DNA of 64,000 nucleotides from assembly GCF_014204495.1 (NCBI RefSeq), contig NZ_JACHLN010000005.1:62001-126000 (forward strand), written 5' to 3'. The DNA is from Sphingomonas kyeonggiensis (lineage in GTDB: Bacteria; Pseudomonadota; Alphaproteobacteria; Sphingomonadales; Sphingomonadaceae). The position numbers and the translations under genes were made by a program. Below the pieces are notes generated by a model. The model saw nothing but the letters and a program-made list of their open reading frames with translations, was not told the origin of the DNA and made no database searches. Positions within the stretch are counted from its first letter, which is position 1. Each line of letters opens with the position of its first letter. Shown in pieces: positions 43,127 through 53,281 of this stretch.

Positions 43127-43330
43127 TCAGTGCGACAGGATCGAGTGAAGCGGGGTGGTGGCCAGCACCATGCGGGCGCCGGGAAAGGCGCGGCATTCGG
43201 ACAGGGCGAAGCGGATCGCCGCGTCGCGCGAGCGGAACAGCCCTTCGAGCTGGCCTTCCTCCTCCTGCACGACCCAGTGGCCTTCGGTATCCTGGCCGAC
43301 GCGCAGGATGTGTTCGGAACGCGAAACCAT
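43127..43330 (-). CDS. Small DUF2188-like protein
   Basis: A 67-aa protein with the pattern HWVVQEEEGQLEGLFRSRDAAIRFALSECR, like small DUF2188 proteins with a beta-hairpin followed by a helix. GAAGGAG five bases before ATG 43330 is a strong ribosome site, which supports the gene and fixes the start. Function unknown. The 43331-43498 gap upstream separates it from the divergent cysK. Confidence 0.55.
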   Translation of the reverse strand: MVSRSEHILRVGQDTEGHWVVQEEEGQLEGLFRSRDAAIRFALSECRAFPGARMVLATTPLHSILSH

Positions 43331-43498
43331 ATGCACTCCTTCAATCAACGGAGCGCGAGATAGGGTGGGGGTGCGTTAAGCTTCGAGACGAATTTCGCGT
43401 GGCCGCATAAGCGTTTCGTAAAGGCGCAAAAGCGGGACTTGGCGGCGATGTGCCAGCGCTTGCTTGCGGTATCGGCCAATCCCCTCCATCTAGCCGCC

Positions 43499-44491
43499 AT
43501 GCATGCGACATCCGACACGCTGGCGCTCATCGGCAATACGCCGCTGGTGCGCCTGAAGGGGCCGAGCGAGGCCACTGGCTGCGACATCTACGGCAAGTGC
43601 GAATTCGCCAATCCCGGTGCTTCGGTGAAGGATCGCGCGGCGCTCTACATCGTCAACGACGCCGAGGAGCGCGGGCTGATCCAGCCGGGCGGGTGCATCG
43701 TCGAAGGTACGGCCGGCAACACCGGCATCGGGCTGGCGCTGGTCGCCAATGCCAAGGGCTATCGCACGATCATCGTGATGCCCGAGACGCAGAGCCGCGA
43801 GAAGATGGACACCCTCCGGGCGCTCGGTGCCGAGCTCGTCCTGGTGCCGGCGGCGCCCTATTCGAACCCCGGCCATTTCGTCCACACCTCGCGCCGCATC
43901 GCCGAGGAGACGGCCAACGCGATCTGGGCCAACCAGTTCGACAACACCGCCAACCGCAAGGCCCATATCCACGGCACCGCCGAGGAGATCTGGGCGCAGA
44001 TGGATGGCCGGATCGACGGCTTCACCTGCTCGGCAGGTACCGGCGGCACGATCGCCGGCGTCGGCCTGGGCCTCAAGGCCAAGGACGAGAAGGTGTGCAT
44101 CGCGCTGAGCGACCCGCACGGCGCCGCGCTGTACAACTACTATCAGTGCGGCGAACTCCGGGCCGAGGGCAGCTCGGTTGCCGAGGGCATCGGCCAGGGG
44201 CGGATAACCGGCAACCTGGAAGGTGCGCCGATCGATGCGCAGTTCCGCATCTCCGACGAGGAAGGCCTGGAATGGGTCGAGCGGCTGCTCAAGGAGGAGG
44301 GGCTGTGCCTTGGCCTGTCCTCGGGCATCAACGTGGCCGGCGCCGTCCGGCTGGCCCGGGAGCTGGGCCCGGGCAAGCGGATCGCGACGATCCTGTGCGA
44401 TACCGGATTCCGTTACCTTTCAACGCTGTACAACGCCGAATGGTTAACCGCCAAGGGATTGCCGGTGCCGGAGTGGCTCGCCGAGGCGTGA
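43499..44491 (+). CDS. cysK: Cysteine synthase A (O-acetylserine sulfhydrylase)
   Basis: A 330-aa PLP enzyme that makes cysteine from O-acetylserine and sulfide. The PLP lysine is Lys44 in NPGASVKDRA; VEGTAGNTGIGLA is the substrate loop, and GTGGTIAG the phosphate-binding loop near residue 180. ATG 43499 is chosen since the longer open frame adds a non-conserved tail. Near-normal length. No regulator or serine acetyltransferase gene is adjacent. Confidence 0.92.
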   Translation: MHATSDTLALIGNTPLVRLKGPSEATGCDIYGKCEFANPGASVKDRAALYIVNDAEERGLIQPGGCIVEGTAGNTGIGLALVANAKGYRTIIVMPETQSREKMDTLRALGAELVLVPAAPYSNPGHFVHTSRRIAEETANAIWANQFDNTANRKAHIHGTAEEIWAQMDGRIDGFTCSAGTGGTIAGVGLGLKAKDEKVCIALSDPHGAALYNYYQCGELRAEGSSVAEGIGQGRITGNLEGAPIDAQFRISDEEGLEWVERLLKEEGLCLGLSSGINVAGAVRLARELGPGKRIATILCDTGFRYLSTLYNAEWLTAKGLPVPEWLAEA

Positions 44492-44542
44492 ACGACCCGT
44501 CTTGGCAACGGGGCAGTTCGGCGTTACATTTATGCAACAGAT

Positions 44543-44857
44543 ATGAGCGTGGGTTCGCCTGATACCGCCCATACGATCCAGCGCGTGCGCGTTGGTCTTA
44601 CGGGGCTCGCCATTGTGGCGGTGATGATTGCGCTCGCCAGCGCGATCGGCAACTGGCGTACGCGGGAAACGGCGGTTTCCGCGATCGGCGGCGCCAATGT
44701 GAGCGTCGTGGCCAACATGACCGCCGTCGGCAACTCGCTCGGCGAGAAGATCAAGGACGAGCCGCTCGCAGAACTGGGTGCCGCGCCCAGCACCACCACC
44801 ACCGAAAAGACCGACCCAGCCGAGGCTGCACCGCAGCAGAATGGCGAGTCGCGCTAG
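44543..44857 (+). CDS. Small membrane protein of unknown function
   Basis: A 104-aa protein with one membrane segment (about 18-38, VGLTGLAIVAVMIALASAIG) and a disordered Thr/Glu/Pro-rich tail. It begins 51 bp after cysK. Its coding sequence ends exactly at the edge of the second structured RNA-like element. I do not recognise a family. Confidence 0.55.
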   Translation: MSVGSPDTAHTIQRVRVGLTGLAIVAVMIALASAIGNWRTRETAVSAIGGANVSVVANMTAVGNSLGEKIKDEPLAELGAAPSTTTTEKTDPAEAAPQQNGESR

Positions 44858-44858
44858 C

Positions 44859-45046
44859 TTTTTGCATTTCACGACACCGGGCGAGCAGGGGGAGGGATTC
44901 GAACTTCCCGGCGACGGCGTGCGCAATCCTGCTTTCGCGGAACCGGTCCTGGGGTTCCTCGCGTGTTTCTCTCGACGGTGTTCAAGGAGCGGCGGGGTTT
45001 TGCCCCGGGCGGCGTGAGGCAAGCAGGGGGAATCCTACATTGCAAG
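44859..45046 (-). ncRNA. Candidate structured RNA element, copy 2 (tRNA T-loop-like end)
   Basis: Read from 45046, it starts TTGCAATGTAGGATT and carries CGCTCCTTGAAC, GTTCGAATCCCTC, CCCTGC and TGCAAAAA in the same order and spacing as 34165-34353. The two hairpins are kept with other bases (CGGGG/CCCCG and GGAACC/GGTTCC), which points to selection on RNA structure. The T-arm stem of copy 1 is broken here. It begins within a hairpin whose loop is CTTTGA. Confidence 0.5.
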
Positions 45047-45063
45047 GGCTTTGACCCTTGCAA
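45040..45063. other. Perfect hairpin at the start of RNA-like copy 2
   Basis: TTGCAAGGG (45040-45048), loop CTTTGA, CCCTTGCAA (45055-45063). It overlaps the first bases of the element on the minus strand. No T-run follows in either direction, so it may be a protein site or a leader stem. Confidence 0.5.
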
Positions 45064-45100
45064 GTTCGAGAGGTTCTCGCGCCTGACCTAGTGCGCCGAG

Positions 45101-45126
45101 GCTGGGCCCCGGCCTTCGCCGGGGAG
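45101..45126. repeat. CCCCGGCCTTCGCCGGGG repeat, copy 3 (single end)
   Basis: GCTGGGCCCCGGCCTTCGCCGGGGAG shares the inner 18-bp palindrome with 32865-32885 and 34136-34156. Only one end is present, so the unit is partial. Confidence 0.6.
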
Positions 45127-45155
45127 CTGAAGGAGGCAAGGGCAGCCTTTGTGAC

Positions 45156-45184
45156 TCTGGATCCCCGCCTTCGCGGGGATGACG
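45156..45184. repeat. ATCCCCGCCTTCGCGGGGAT repeat unit
   Basis: CTCTGGATCCCCGCCTTCGCGGGGATGACG matches the ends of the inverted repeat at 32911-32995 with TTC in place of TGC in the loop. Single unit. Confidence 0.6.
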
Positions 45185-45544
45185 TAGTGGAGGCGAGGCG
45201 CATCCGCTATCCACAATTTCCTTGCCTCTCCCGCTCGAAACGCCTTGAATCCTGCTGAAACTGGTTAAGCGGCGCGGGTTTTCGTGGCGACTCGCAGGAT
45301 TTCTGCGGTTTCCGGAAGATGTGCGCCCGGCCGGTCTTCGGAGCCCCTTGCCAGGCGGATGCGGGAAAAACGGGGAAATCGCGCCACTTGCGCGGTTTTC
45401 CCGGGATCCGGCGGGATTGGGCCCCACTTTCAGGAATTTCCCCTAGCGGATGTGGATTATGCGTAGCGACCTACCGGAACAGAAGCGAACAAAAGACGAT
45501 TCTAAGCAAAACATGGCTTGAAATTGGCGCCGAGTGGGGCAAAT

Positions 45545-45579
45545 TCCCGCTCAATCCCCAATTCTCCCGTTGAATCCCC
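45545..45579. promoter_or_regulatory. MraZ operator (four phased repeats) upstream of mraZ
   Basis: TCCCG, TCCCC, TCCCG and TCCCC begin at 45545, 45555, 45565 and 45575, exactly 10 bp apart with 5-bp spacers; on the minus strand they read [CG]GGGA. MraZ binds tandem TGGGN-type repeats with 5-bp spacers upstream of its own gene, so this fits an autoregulatory site for the whole dcw operon. A weak -35/-10 pair (TTGAAT 45570, TAAAAA 45592) would overlap it. Confidence 0.75.
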
Positions 45580-45704
45580 GAGCATTTCTGCTAAAAAGAA
45601 TGCTTAAGAGGGGGCACGCCCTTTTTCCGTCAGTTTGAAAGCGCCGGAGCGGCCGTGGGGGTTGATTCCGGAGGCGGGAAAGTCGTGCCCATTGGGGTAA
45701 TGGC

Positions 45705-46190
45705 GTGGCGGACAGGGAGCTCTTCGAGGGATTTGCGCTCCAGGCGGTCGACCAGAAGGGTCGCGTCGCCATCCCCGCAGACCTGCGCGCCGCCGCCGAG
45801 CGCAATTCCGACATCCGCCAGATCGTCGTCGGCCTGCATCCTTACGACCCGTGCCTGTCGGCGCATGACCTCTCCTGGTCCAAGGAGAAGTATGAGCGCC
45901 TCGACCGCAAGGAGCAGCAGGCAGCCGATCGCGGCGAAGACGCCGACCCGCGCGCCAAGCGCCGCGCCTTCGGCCAGGTCGAAAAGGCCCCGTTCGACGA
46001 CTCCGGCCGTTTCGTGATCCCGCCCTTCTTCAAGATGAAGGCCGGCATCCAGAAATGGGCGCTGTTCTACGGCAGCGGCGAAACCTTCGACATCTGGGCG
46101 CCCGAGCGCCTGATGAACGATCCCGACGCGGACCCCACGCTGCGCGAGATCTGCGAATATCTGTGCCAGGCCAAGGGAGTGACGCTGTGA
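45705..46190 (+). CDS. mraZ: Transcriptional regulator MraZ of the dcw operon
   Basis: A 161-aa protein with two SpoVT/AbrB-like halves (about 7-55 with DQKGRVAIPADLR, and about 90-140 with DDSGRFVIPPFFK). MraZ binds DNA upstream of its own gene and tunes dcw expression. Start is GTG 45705 with GGGGTAA upstream; no in-frame ATG gives a full first half. A linker insertion rich in charged residues sits between the halves. Its stop overlaps the rsmH start (GTGA). Confidence 0.92.
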   Translation: MADRELFEGFALQAVDQKGRVAIPADLRAAAERNSDIRQIVVGLHPYDPCLSAHDLSWSKEKYERLDRKEQQAADRGEDADPRAKRRAFGQVEKAPFDDSGRFVIPPFFKMKAGIQKWALFYGSGETFDIWAPERLMNDPDADPTLREICEYLCQAKGVTL

Positions 46191-47140
46191 GCTCCCCGAC
46201 CGAACCGCATATTCCCGTGCTGATGACCGAAGTGGTCGATGGCCTCGCCCCCGTGCCCGGCGAGCGCCATGTCGACTGCACCTTCGGCGCAGGCGGCTAC
46301 ACCAACGCCATCCTCGAGCGGGGTGCCGAGGTGGCCGCCTTCGATCGCGACCCCCGTGCGATCGAAGGCGGCCAAACCCTCGTCGCGGCGTCGGGCGGGC
46401 GGCTGGTGCTGATCGAGGCCCCGTTCAGCCAGCTCGAGGGTGAGCTGGAGCGGCGCGGGCTGGTGCCCGTCGACGGCGTGACCATGGATATCGGCGTATC
46501 GTCGATGCAGCTCGACCAGGCCGAGCGCGGCTTCTCCTTCCAGCAGGAAGGACCACTCGACATGCGCATGGCCGGCGAGGGGATGACCGCGGCGGAATGG
46601 CTGAACTCGGCCGACGAGGGCGAGATCGCCGACGTGATCTACCAATATGGCGAGGAGCCGCGCTCGCGCCGGGTGGCGAGCGCGATCGTCCGCGCGCGCC
46701 CGCTGACCACGACGACCGAGCTGGCCAATGTCGTCCGCAAGGCGCTGGGCCACAAGCCGCACGACAAGAAGGACCCGTCGACCCGGACCTTCCAGGCGGT
46801 GCGCATCTTCATCAACCGCGAGCTCGACGAGCTGGCGGAAGGCCTGGCCGCGGCCGAGCGCGTGCTCAAGCCCGGCGGCCGGCTGGCGGTGGTGACCTTC
46901 CACAGCCTGGAAGACCGGGTGGTGAAGCGCTTCCTGCGCGAGCGCAGCGGCAGCGAGCCCGCCGGCTCGCGCCATCGCCCGGCAATGGCCCCGGTGGCCG
47001 CGCCCAGTTTCGAACCTCCCGCCAAGGCCGTGCGCCCGAGCGACGAGGAGGTTGCCCGTAATCCGCGTGCCCGTTCGGCGACGCTGCGCGTGGCGCGGCG
47101 GACCGCCGCGGCACCGTGGTCCAGTGAAGGAGTAGCGTAA
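46187..47140 (+). CDS. rsmH: 16S rRNA (cytosine1402-N4)-methyltransferase RsmH
   Basis: A 317-aa methyltransferase (old name mraW) acting on C1402 of 16S rRNA. HIPVLMTEVVDGL starts the fold; DCTFGAGGYTNAILE near residue 30 is the SAM site, and TFHSLEDRVVKRFL near 232 is the conserved C-terminal helix. It starts with GTG 46187 in overlap with mraZ; the longer frame is inside mraZ. ftsL starts one base after its stop. Confidence 0.94.
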   Translation: MSSPTEPHIPVLMTEVVDGLAPVPGERHVDCTFGAGGYTNAILERGAEVAAFDRDPRAIEGGQTLVAASGGRLVLIEAPFSQLEGELERRGLVPVDGVTMDIGVSSMQLDQAERGFSFQQEGPLDMRMAGEGMTAAEWLNSADEGEIADVIYQYGEEPRSRRVASAIVRARPLTTTTELANVVRKALGHKPHDKKDPSTRTFQAVRIFINRELDELAEGLAAAERVLKPGGRLAVVTFHSLEDRVVKRFLRERSGSEPAGSRHRPAMAPVAAPSFEPPAKAVRPSDEEVARNPRARSATLRVARRTAAAPWSSEGVA

Positions 47141-47141
47141 G

Positions 47142-47714
47142 ATGGCCGTTCAGAGCTTCAAGGGACTGGGGTGGCTCCTCTGCGCCGTTGTGGTGGCGCC
47201 GGCGTGCTACATGGTCAATTCGCACGGTGCGGCCGAGCAGGCCCGATTGAACGCGATGAAGATCGCGATCCTGCAGGCGCAGAAGGATATCCGCGGGCTG
47301 GAAACCGAGTTCCAGACGCGGGCGAACCTGGCGCAGATCGAGCGCTGGAACGGCGACGTGCTGGCGCTTGCCGCGCCGACGTCCGGCCAGTATCTGGCGA
47401 GCGAGACGGCGCTGGCCAGCCTCGACCAGCCCGCGCAGATGCAGAACGCTGCGCTGATCGTTCCGACCGGCGCGCCTTCGGCTCAGCCTGCCGCAGCAGT
47501 GGCGACGGCAGCGGCGGCTCCGGTGCAGGCGACGCCTGCGCCGGCCCAGGCCGTTTCGGGCAAGAGCGTGGCGCAGCAGGACCGGGAACTTCACGACCTC
47601 ATGAAGAAGGCTGACAAGCGCGCAGTGGCGATGGTGGACAAGGGCGTGCTCAGCACCTCGACCATCGACGACCTGAAGAAGCTTGCGCAGCGCGAGAAGC
47701 TGGCACTCCGTTGA
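47142..47714 (+). CDS. ftsL: Cell division protein FtsL
   Basis: A 190-aa bitopic division protein. One membrane segment (about 10-25) is followed by a coiled coil (about 35-65) that pairs with FtsB; beyond ~95 is an Ala/Pro-rich tail longer than in E. coli FtsL. Identification rests on position between rsmH and ftsI and on topology, since FtsL diverges fast. Stop overlaps the ftsI TTG start. Confidence 0.8.
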   Translation: MAVQSFKGLGWLLCAVVVAPACYMVNSHGAAEQARLNAMKIAILQAQKDIRGLETEFQTRANLAQIERWNGDVLALAAPTSGQYLASETALASLDQPAQMQNAALIVPTGAPSAQPAAAVATAAAAPVQATPAPAQAVSGKSVAQQDRELHDLMKKADKRAVAMVDKGVLSTSTIDDLKKLAQREKLALR

Positions 47715-49426
47715 TCGTCGTCGTCGCCCCGCCGGCCCGCAAGGGCCGTACGGGCGATGCCCGTCAGGCGCTTGTCGCCACCGCCCAGGTGCGGTTGATG
47801 ATCCTGTCGATCCTGTTCGGCTTCGGCATGCTGGTGGTGATCGGCAAGCTGGCCTTCCTGGCGGTATGGGCGGAGCCGGCGACGGCGCGCGAGATCGCGA
47901 CCAGCCTGGTGCCGCCGCGCGGCGACATCACCGATCGCCGCGGCGCGCCGCTGGCCCGCTCGATCGACAGCTGGACGATCGCGATCCACCCGAACCAGGT
48001 GATCGGCGACAAGGCCGAGCTTGCCAAGAAGCTGGCCGAGCTGATCCCCGAGCAGAGCGCCGAGAAGTATTTCGCGATCCTCAAGTCCGGCAGCAGCTTC
48101 GCCTTCCTGAAGCGCCGGGCGATGCCCGAGCTGGTTGCCCAGGTGAACGAGCTGGGCCAGCCGGCGATCGAGTTCCAGCGCGAGAACGACCGGCTCTATC
48201 CGCAATCGACCCTGGCGGCGCACGTGCTCGGCTATATCGATAGCACCGGCCATGGCCGCTACGGCATGGAGCGGGTGCTCGATGCGCAGCTGAGCGATCC
48301 GGCGCGGCGCGGCCAGCCGGTGGCGCTGTCGCTCGACCTGCGCGTGCAGGCGGCGCTGGAGAACGAGCTCGGCACCGCGATGACGCAGCTGCAGGCGCGC
48401 GGCGCCGCCGGCGTGATCCTGGACGTGCAGACCGGCGAAGTGATTGCAATGACTTCGCTGCCGGCCTTCAATCCCAATGCGATCGACGGGCCGCCGCCGC
48501 GCAACAATGTGACGCAGAGCGTCTATGAGCTGGGATCGACCTTCAAGCCGATCGCGGTGGCCGCGGCGATCGACAGCGGCACGATCACGTCGATGTCGCG
48601 CCGCTTCGATGCGACGGTGCCGTTGCAGGTGGGCCGCTTCAAGATCCATGACGATCCGGGCGACGAGCAGTTCCGCTGGCTCAACATCCCCGAGACGCTG
48701 ATCTATTCGTCGAACATCGCCACCGCGCGCATCGCCGACGAGCTGGGCGCCGAGAAGATGCAGGAGATCTTCCGCCGCTTCGAATTCGACCAGCGGCCGA
48801 AGATCGAGCTGGATGCGAGCGCCAAGCCGCTCTGGCCGGTGAGCTGGGGCCGGATCACGGTGATGACCACCGCCTATGGCCATGGCATCGCGGTGACGCC
48901 GCTGCATCTCGCCACCGCCTATGCGGCGATGGTGAATGGCGGGATCCTGTATCCGGCGACGCTGCGCAAGGTGGATGCGGCGCATCCGCCCCAGGGCAAG
49001 CGAGTGCTCAAGGAGGAGACCAGCGACCGGATGCGCCAGCTGCTGCGGCTGATCGTGCTCAAGGGCACCGGGCGCAAGGGCGAGGCCCCGGGCTTCCGCA
49101 TCGGCGGCAAGACCGGCACGGCGGAGGCGGCCGCCGGTGGTGGTTATGACAAGAGTCGCAACGTTTCGACGTTTGCGGCGGCTTTCCCGATCGACGCGCC
49201 GCGCTATGTCATGATCGCAATGCTCGATTCGCCCAAGTCCAACCCCTCGATCGGCGTGTACCGCACGACCGCTGCCTGGACCGTGGCGCCCGTCGTCGCG
49301 CGGGTGGTGGGGCGCACCGGCTCGCTGCTGGGCGTGGTGCCGGATGCGAACCGCGATATTGACGAGCGCGAGCTGTTGCCGCTGATCTGGGCGGGGCCGG
49401 ACGCCGACAAGAAGGATCCCGAATGA
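47711..49426 (+). CDS. ftsI: Peptidoglycan D,D-transpeptidase FtsI (PBP3)
   Basis: A 571-aa septal transpeptidase. N-terminal membrane anchor about 28-50; dimerisation domain (VPPRGDITDRRG near 62-75); transpeptidase motifs STFK (276-279, Ser276 nucleophile), SSN (333-335) and KTGT (467-470) are all intact. It begins with TTG 47711 in overlap with ftsL (TTGA). Works with FtsW in the divisome. Confidence 0.94.
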   Translation: MIVVVAPPARKGRTGDARQALVATAQVRLMILSILFGFGMLVVIGKLAFLAVWAEPATAREIATSLVPPRGDITDRRGAPLARSIDSWTIAIHPNQVIGDKAELAKKLAELIPEQSAEKYFAILKSGSSFAFLKRRAMPELVAQVNELGQPAIEFQRENDRLYPQSTLAAHVLGYIDSTGHGRYGMERVLDAQLSDPARRGQPVALSLDLRVQAALENELGTAMTQLQARGAAGVILDVQTGEVIAMTSLPAFNPNAIDGPPPRNNVTQSVYELGSTFKPIAVAAAIDSGTITSMSRRFDATVPLQVGRFKIHDDPGDEQFRWLNIPETLIYSSNIATARIADELGAEKMQEIFRRFEFDQRPKIELDASAKPLWPVSWGRITVMTTAYGHGIAVTPLHLATAYAAMVNGGILYPATLRKVDAAHPPQGKRVLKEETSDRMRQLLRLIVLKGTGRKGEAPGFRIGGKTGTAEAAAGGGYDKSRNVSTFAAAFPIDAPRYVMIAMLDSPKSNPSIGVYRTTAAWTVAPVVARVVGRTGSLLGVVPDANRDIDERELLPLIWAGPDADKKDPE

Positions 49427-50837
49427 AACTGGGCGCGCTGACGGGAGGCGGGGAAGACGCCGTCGTCACCGGATTTGCCATCGACCATCGCAAGGTCGCC
49501 CCCGGAACCATATTCGGCGCGTTCGAAGGGGCGCGCTTCAACGGCGAGGACTTCATCGCCGATGCCGTGAAGGCCGGTGCCGTCGCGGTGGTCGCGCGGC
49601 CGGGCGCGAAGGTGGCAGGCGCGTTGCATATCGCCGACGACAATCCGCGCGAGAAGTTCGCCCGGCTGGCGGCGGCGTTCTTCGCGCCGTTCCCGGGGAC
49701 CGCGGTGGCGGTGACGGGAACCAACGGCAAGACCTCGACCGTCGAGATGACCCGGCAGCTGTGGCGGATGCGCGGCTTCCATGCCGCCTCGATCGGCACG
49801 CTGGGGGTGACCACGGCGGACGATACGGTTTCGACGGGCCTGACCACGCCGGATATCGTGACCTTCCTCTCCAACGTCGCCGGGCTGGCGCGCGAGGGCG
49901 TGAGCCATGTCGCGTTCGAGGCTTCGTCGCACGGGCTCTCGCAGTACCGGACCGAGGGGCTGCCGGTGAAGGCGGCGGCGTTCACCAACCTCAGCCGCGA
50001 TCACCTCGACTATCACGGCGACATGGAAACCTATTTCCACGCCAAGATGCGGCTGTTCGCCGATGTGCTCGACCTGGACGGCGGCACCGCGGTGGTGTGG
50101 GCGGACGATCCCAATTCGCCGCGGATCGAGGATCTGGCGCGGCAGCGCGGCAACAAGCTGGTCACGGTGGGCGAGCATGGCTCGACGCTGCGTCTGGTGG
50201 GGCGCGAGCCGACCCTGCTCGGCCAGGGGCTGGCGATCGAGGCCGAGGGGAAGAGCTTCAAGGTGAACCTGCCGCTGATCGGCGCCTATCAGGCGGCGAA
50301 CGCGCTGGTCGCGGCCGGGCTGGTGATCGCGACCGGCGGCGATGTCGCGCAGACGCTCTCGGATCTCAGCCGGCTGCAGCCGGTGCGCGGGCGGCTCGAG
50401 CGCGCGGTGATCACCAAGGTCGGCGCGCCGGTCTATGTCGATTACGCGCATACCCCCGATGCGCTGGAGGCGGCGATCGCGGCGCTCAAGCCGCATACCA
50501 AGGGGCGGCTGATCATCGTGTTCGGCGCGGGCGGCGACCGCGATACCGGCAAGCGTGCGCCGATGGGGCAGGCGGCAACGGCGGGCGCGGACGTGGTGAT
50601 CGTCACCGACGACAATCCGCGCTCCGAGGATCCGGCGGCGATCCGCGCCCAGGTGCTCGAAGGGGCGCCGGGGGCGATCGAGATCGGCGGGCGCCGCGAG
50701 GCGATCAAGGCGGCGATCGACATGGCGGGCAGCGAGGACATCGTGCTGGTCGCCGGCAAGGGGCATGAACAGGGCCAGATCGTCGGCGACATGGTGCTGC
50801 CGTTCGACGATGTCAGCGTGGCGCGGGAGAGCGCGGC

Positions 50838-50841
<4 letters not shown>
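49423..50841 (+). CDS. murE: UDP-MurNAc-L-Ala-D-Glu:meso-diaminopimelate ligase MurE
   Basis: A 472-aa Mur ligase that adds the third stem residue. ATP loop TGTNGKTS at 98-105; DNPR at 397-400 is the motif that selects meso-diaminopimelate, so the wall is of the DAP type. The carbamylated Lys region is present. ATGA overlap with ftsI and GTGA overlap with murF. Confidence 0.95.
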
Positions 50842-52210
<1,369 letters not shown>

Positions 52211-52211
<1 letters not shown>

Positions 52212-53281
52212 TGTTGTACTGGATCGCAGAGCTGCTCGGCTTCCCCGGCGTGTTCAACCTGTTCCGTTACCTGTCGTTCCGCACCGGCGGCGCGGTGGCG
52301 ACGGCGCTGCTGATCGGCCTCGTCATCGGCCCGAAGTTCATCGGCTGGCTACGCGTCCGCCAGGGCAAGGGGCAGCCGATCCGCGACGACGGCCCGCAGA
52401 GCCACCTCGCCAAGCGCGGCACGCCGACGATGGGCGGGCTGATGATCCTGACCAGCCTGATGCTGTCGCTGCTGCTGTGGATGGACCTGAAGAACCCCTA
52501 TGTCTGGGCCTGCATGTTCGTCACCTTCGGCTTCGGCATGATCGGCTTCCTCGACGACTACGACAAGGTGCGGAAGCAGAAGACCGCGGGCGTATCGGGC
52601 AAGGTGCGGCTGATCGGCGAGTTCGCGATCGCGGGCATCGCCGCGGCGATCATCTGCTCGCAGAACGGCACCCAGCTCTACGTGCCCTTCTTCAGCAGCT
52701 TCCACCCCGATATCAGCTATTTCTACATCGCCTTCGCCGCCTTCGTGATCGTCGCGTTCGGCAATGCGGTGAACCTGACCGACGGGCTCGACGGCCTGGC
52801 GACGATGCCGGTGGTGATCGCCAGCATGGCATTCATGCTGATCGCCTACCTGGCGGGCAACAAGATCTACGCCGTCTATCTCGGTATCCCGCACGTGCCC
52901 GGCGCCGGCGACCTGGCGATCTTCTGCGGCGCGATGGTCGGCGCAGGGCTCGCCTTCCTGTGGTTCAACGCACCCCCGGCGGCGGTGTTCATGGGCGATA
53001 CCGGCAGCCTCGCGCTCGGCGGCGCGCTTGGCACCATCGCCGTGACCACGCACCACGAGCTGGTGCTCGGCATCATCGGTGGCCTGTTCGTGATGGAGGC
53101 GCTGAGCGTCATCATCCAGGTGTTCTTCTACAAGCGCACCGGCAAGCGCATCTTCCGGATGGCGCCGATCCACCACCATTTCGAGCAGCTCGGCTGGTCG
53201 GAGCCGACGGTCGTGATCCGCTTCTGGATCATCGCCTTCGTGCTGGCGCTGGCGGGCCTCGCGACGCTCAAGCTGCGGTGA
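52211..53281 (+). CDS. mraY: Phospho-MurNAc-pentapeptide transferase MraY
   Basis: A 356-aa ten-helix membrane enzyme forming lipid I from UDP-MurNAc-pentapeptide and undecaprenyl phosphate. Catalytic Asp pair in FLDDYDK near 115-121 and NLTDGLDGLA near 188-197; FMGDTGSLALGG near 258 and the His-rich HHHFE loop near 319 complete the family pattern. Overlaps murF and murD. Confidence 0.96.

Larger units (their letters stand above)
44858..45704. other. 847-bp gap before mraZ
   Basis: No protein gene is supported. It contains the second RNA-like element (44859-45046), a perfect 9-bp hairpin (45040-45063), GC-rich repeat units (45101-45126 and 45156-45184), an unexplained middle part (45185-45540) with GC- and GGGA-rich words, and the mraZ control region (45545-45700). 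Confidence 0.6.

Noticed and set aside
42990..43196. Arg-rich minus-strand frame between two small genes
   Set aside because: Overlaps the supported small gene at 43127-43330 and has an unnatural composition.
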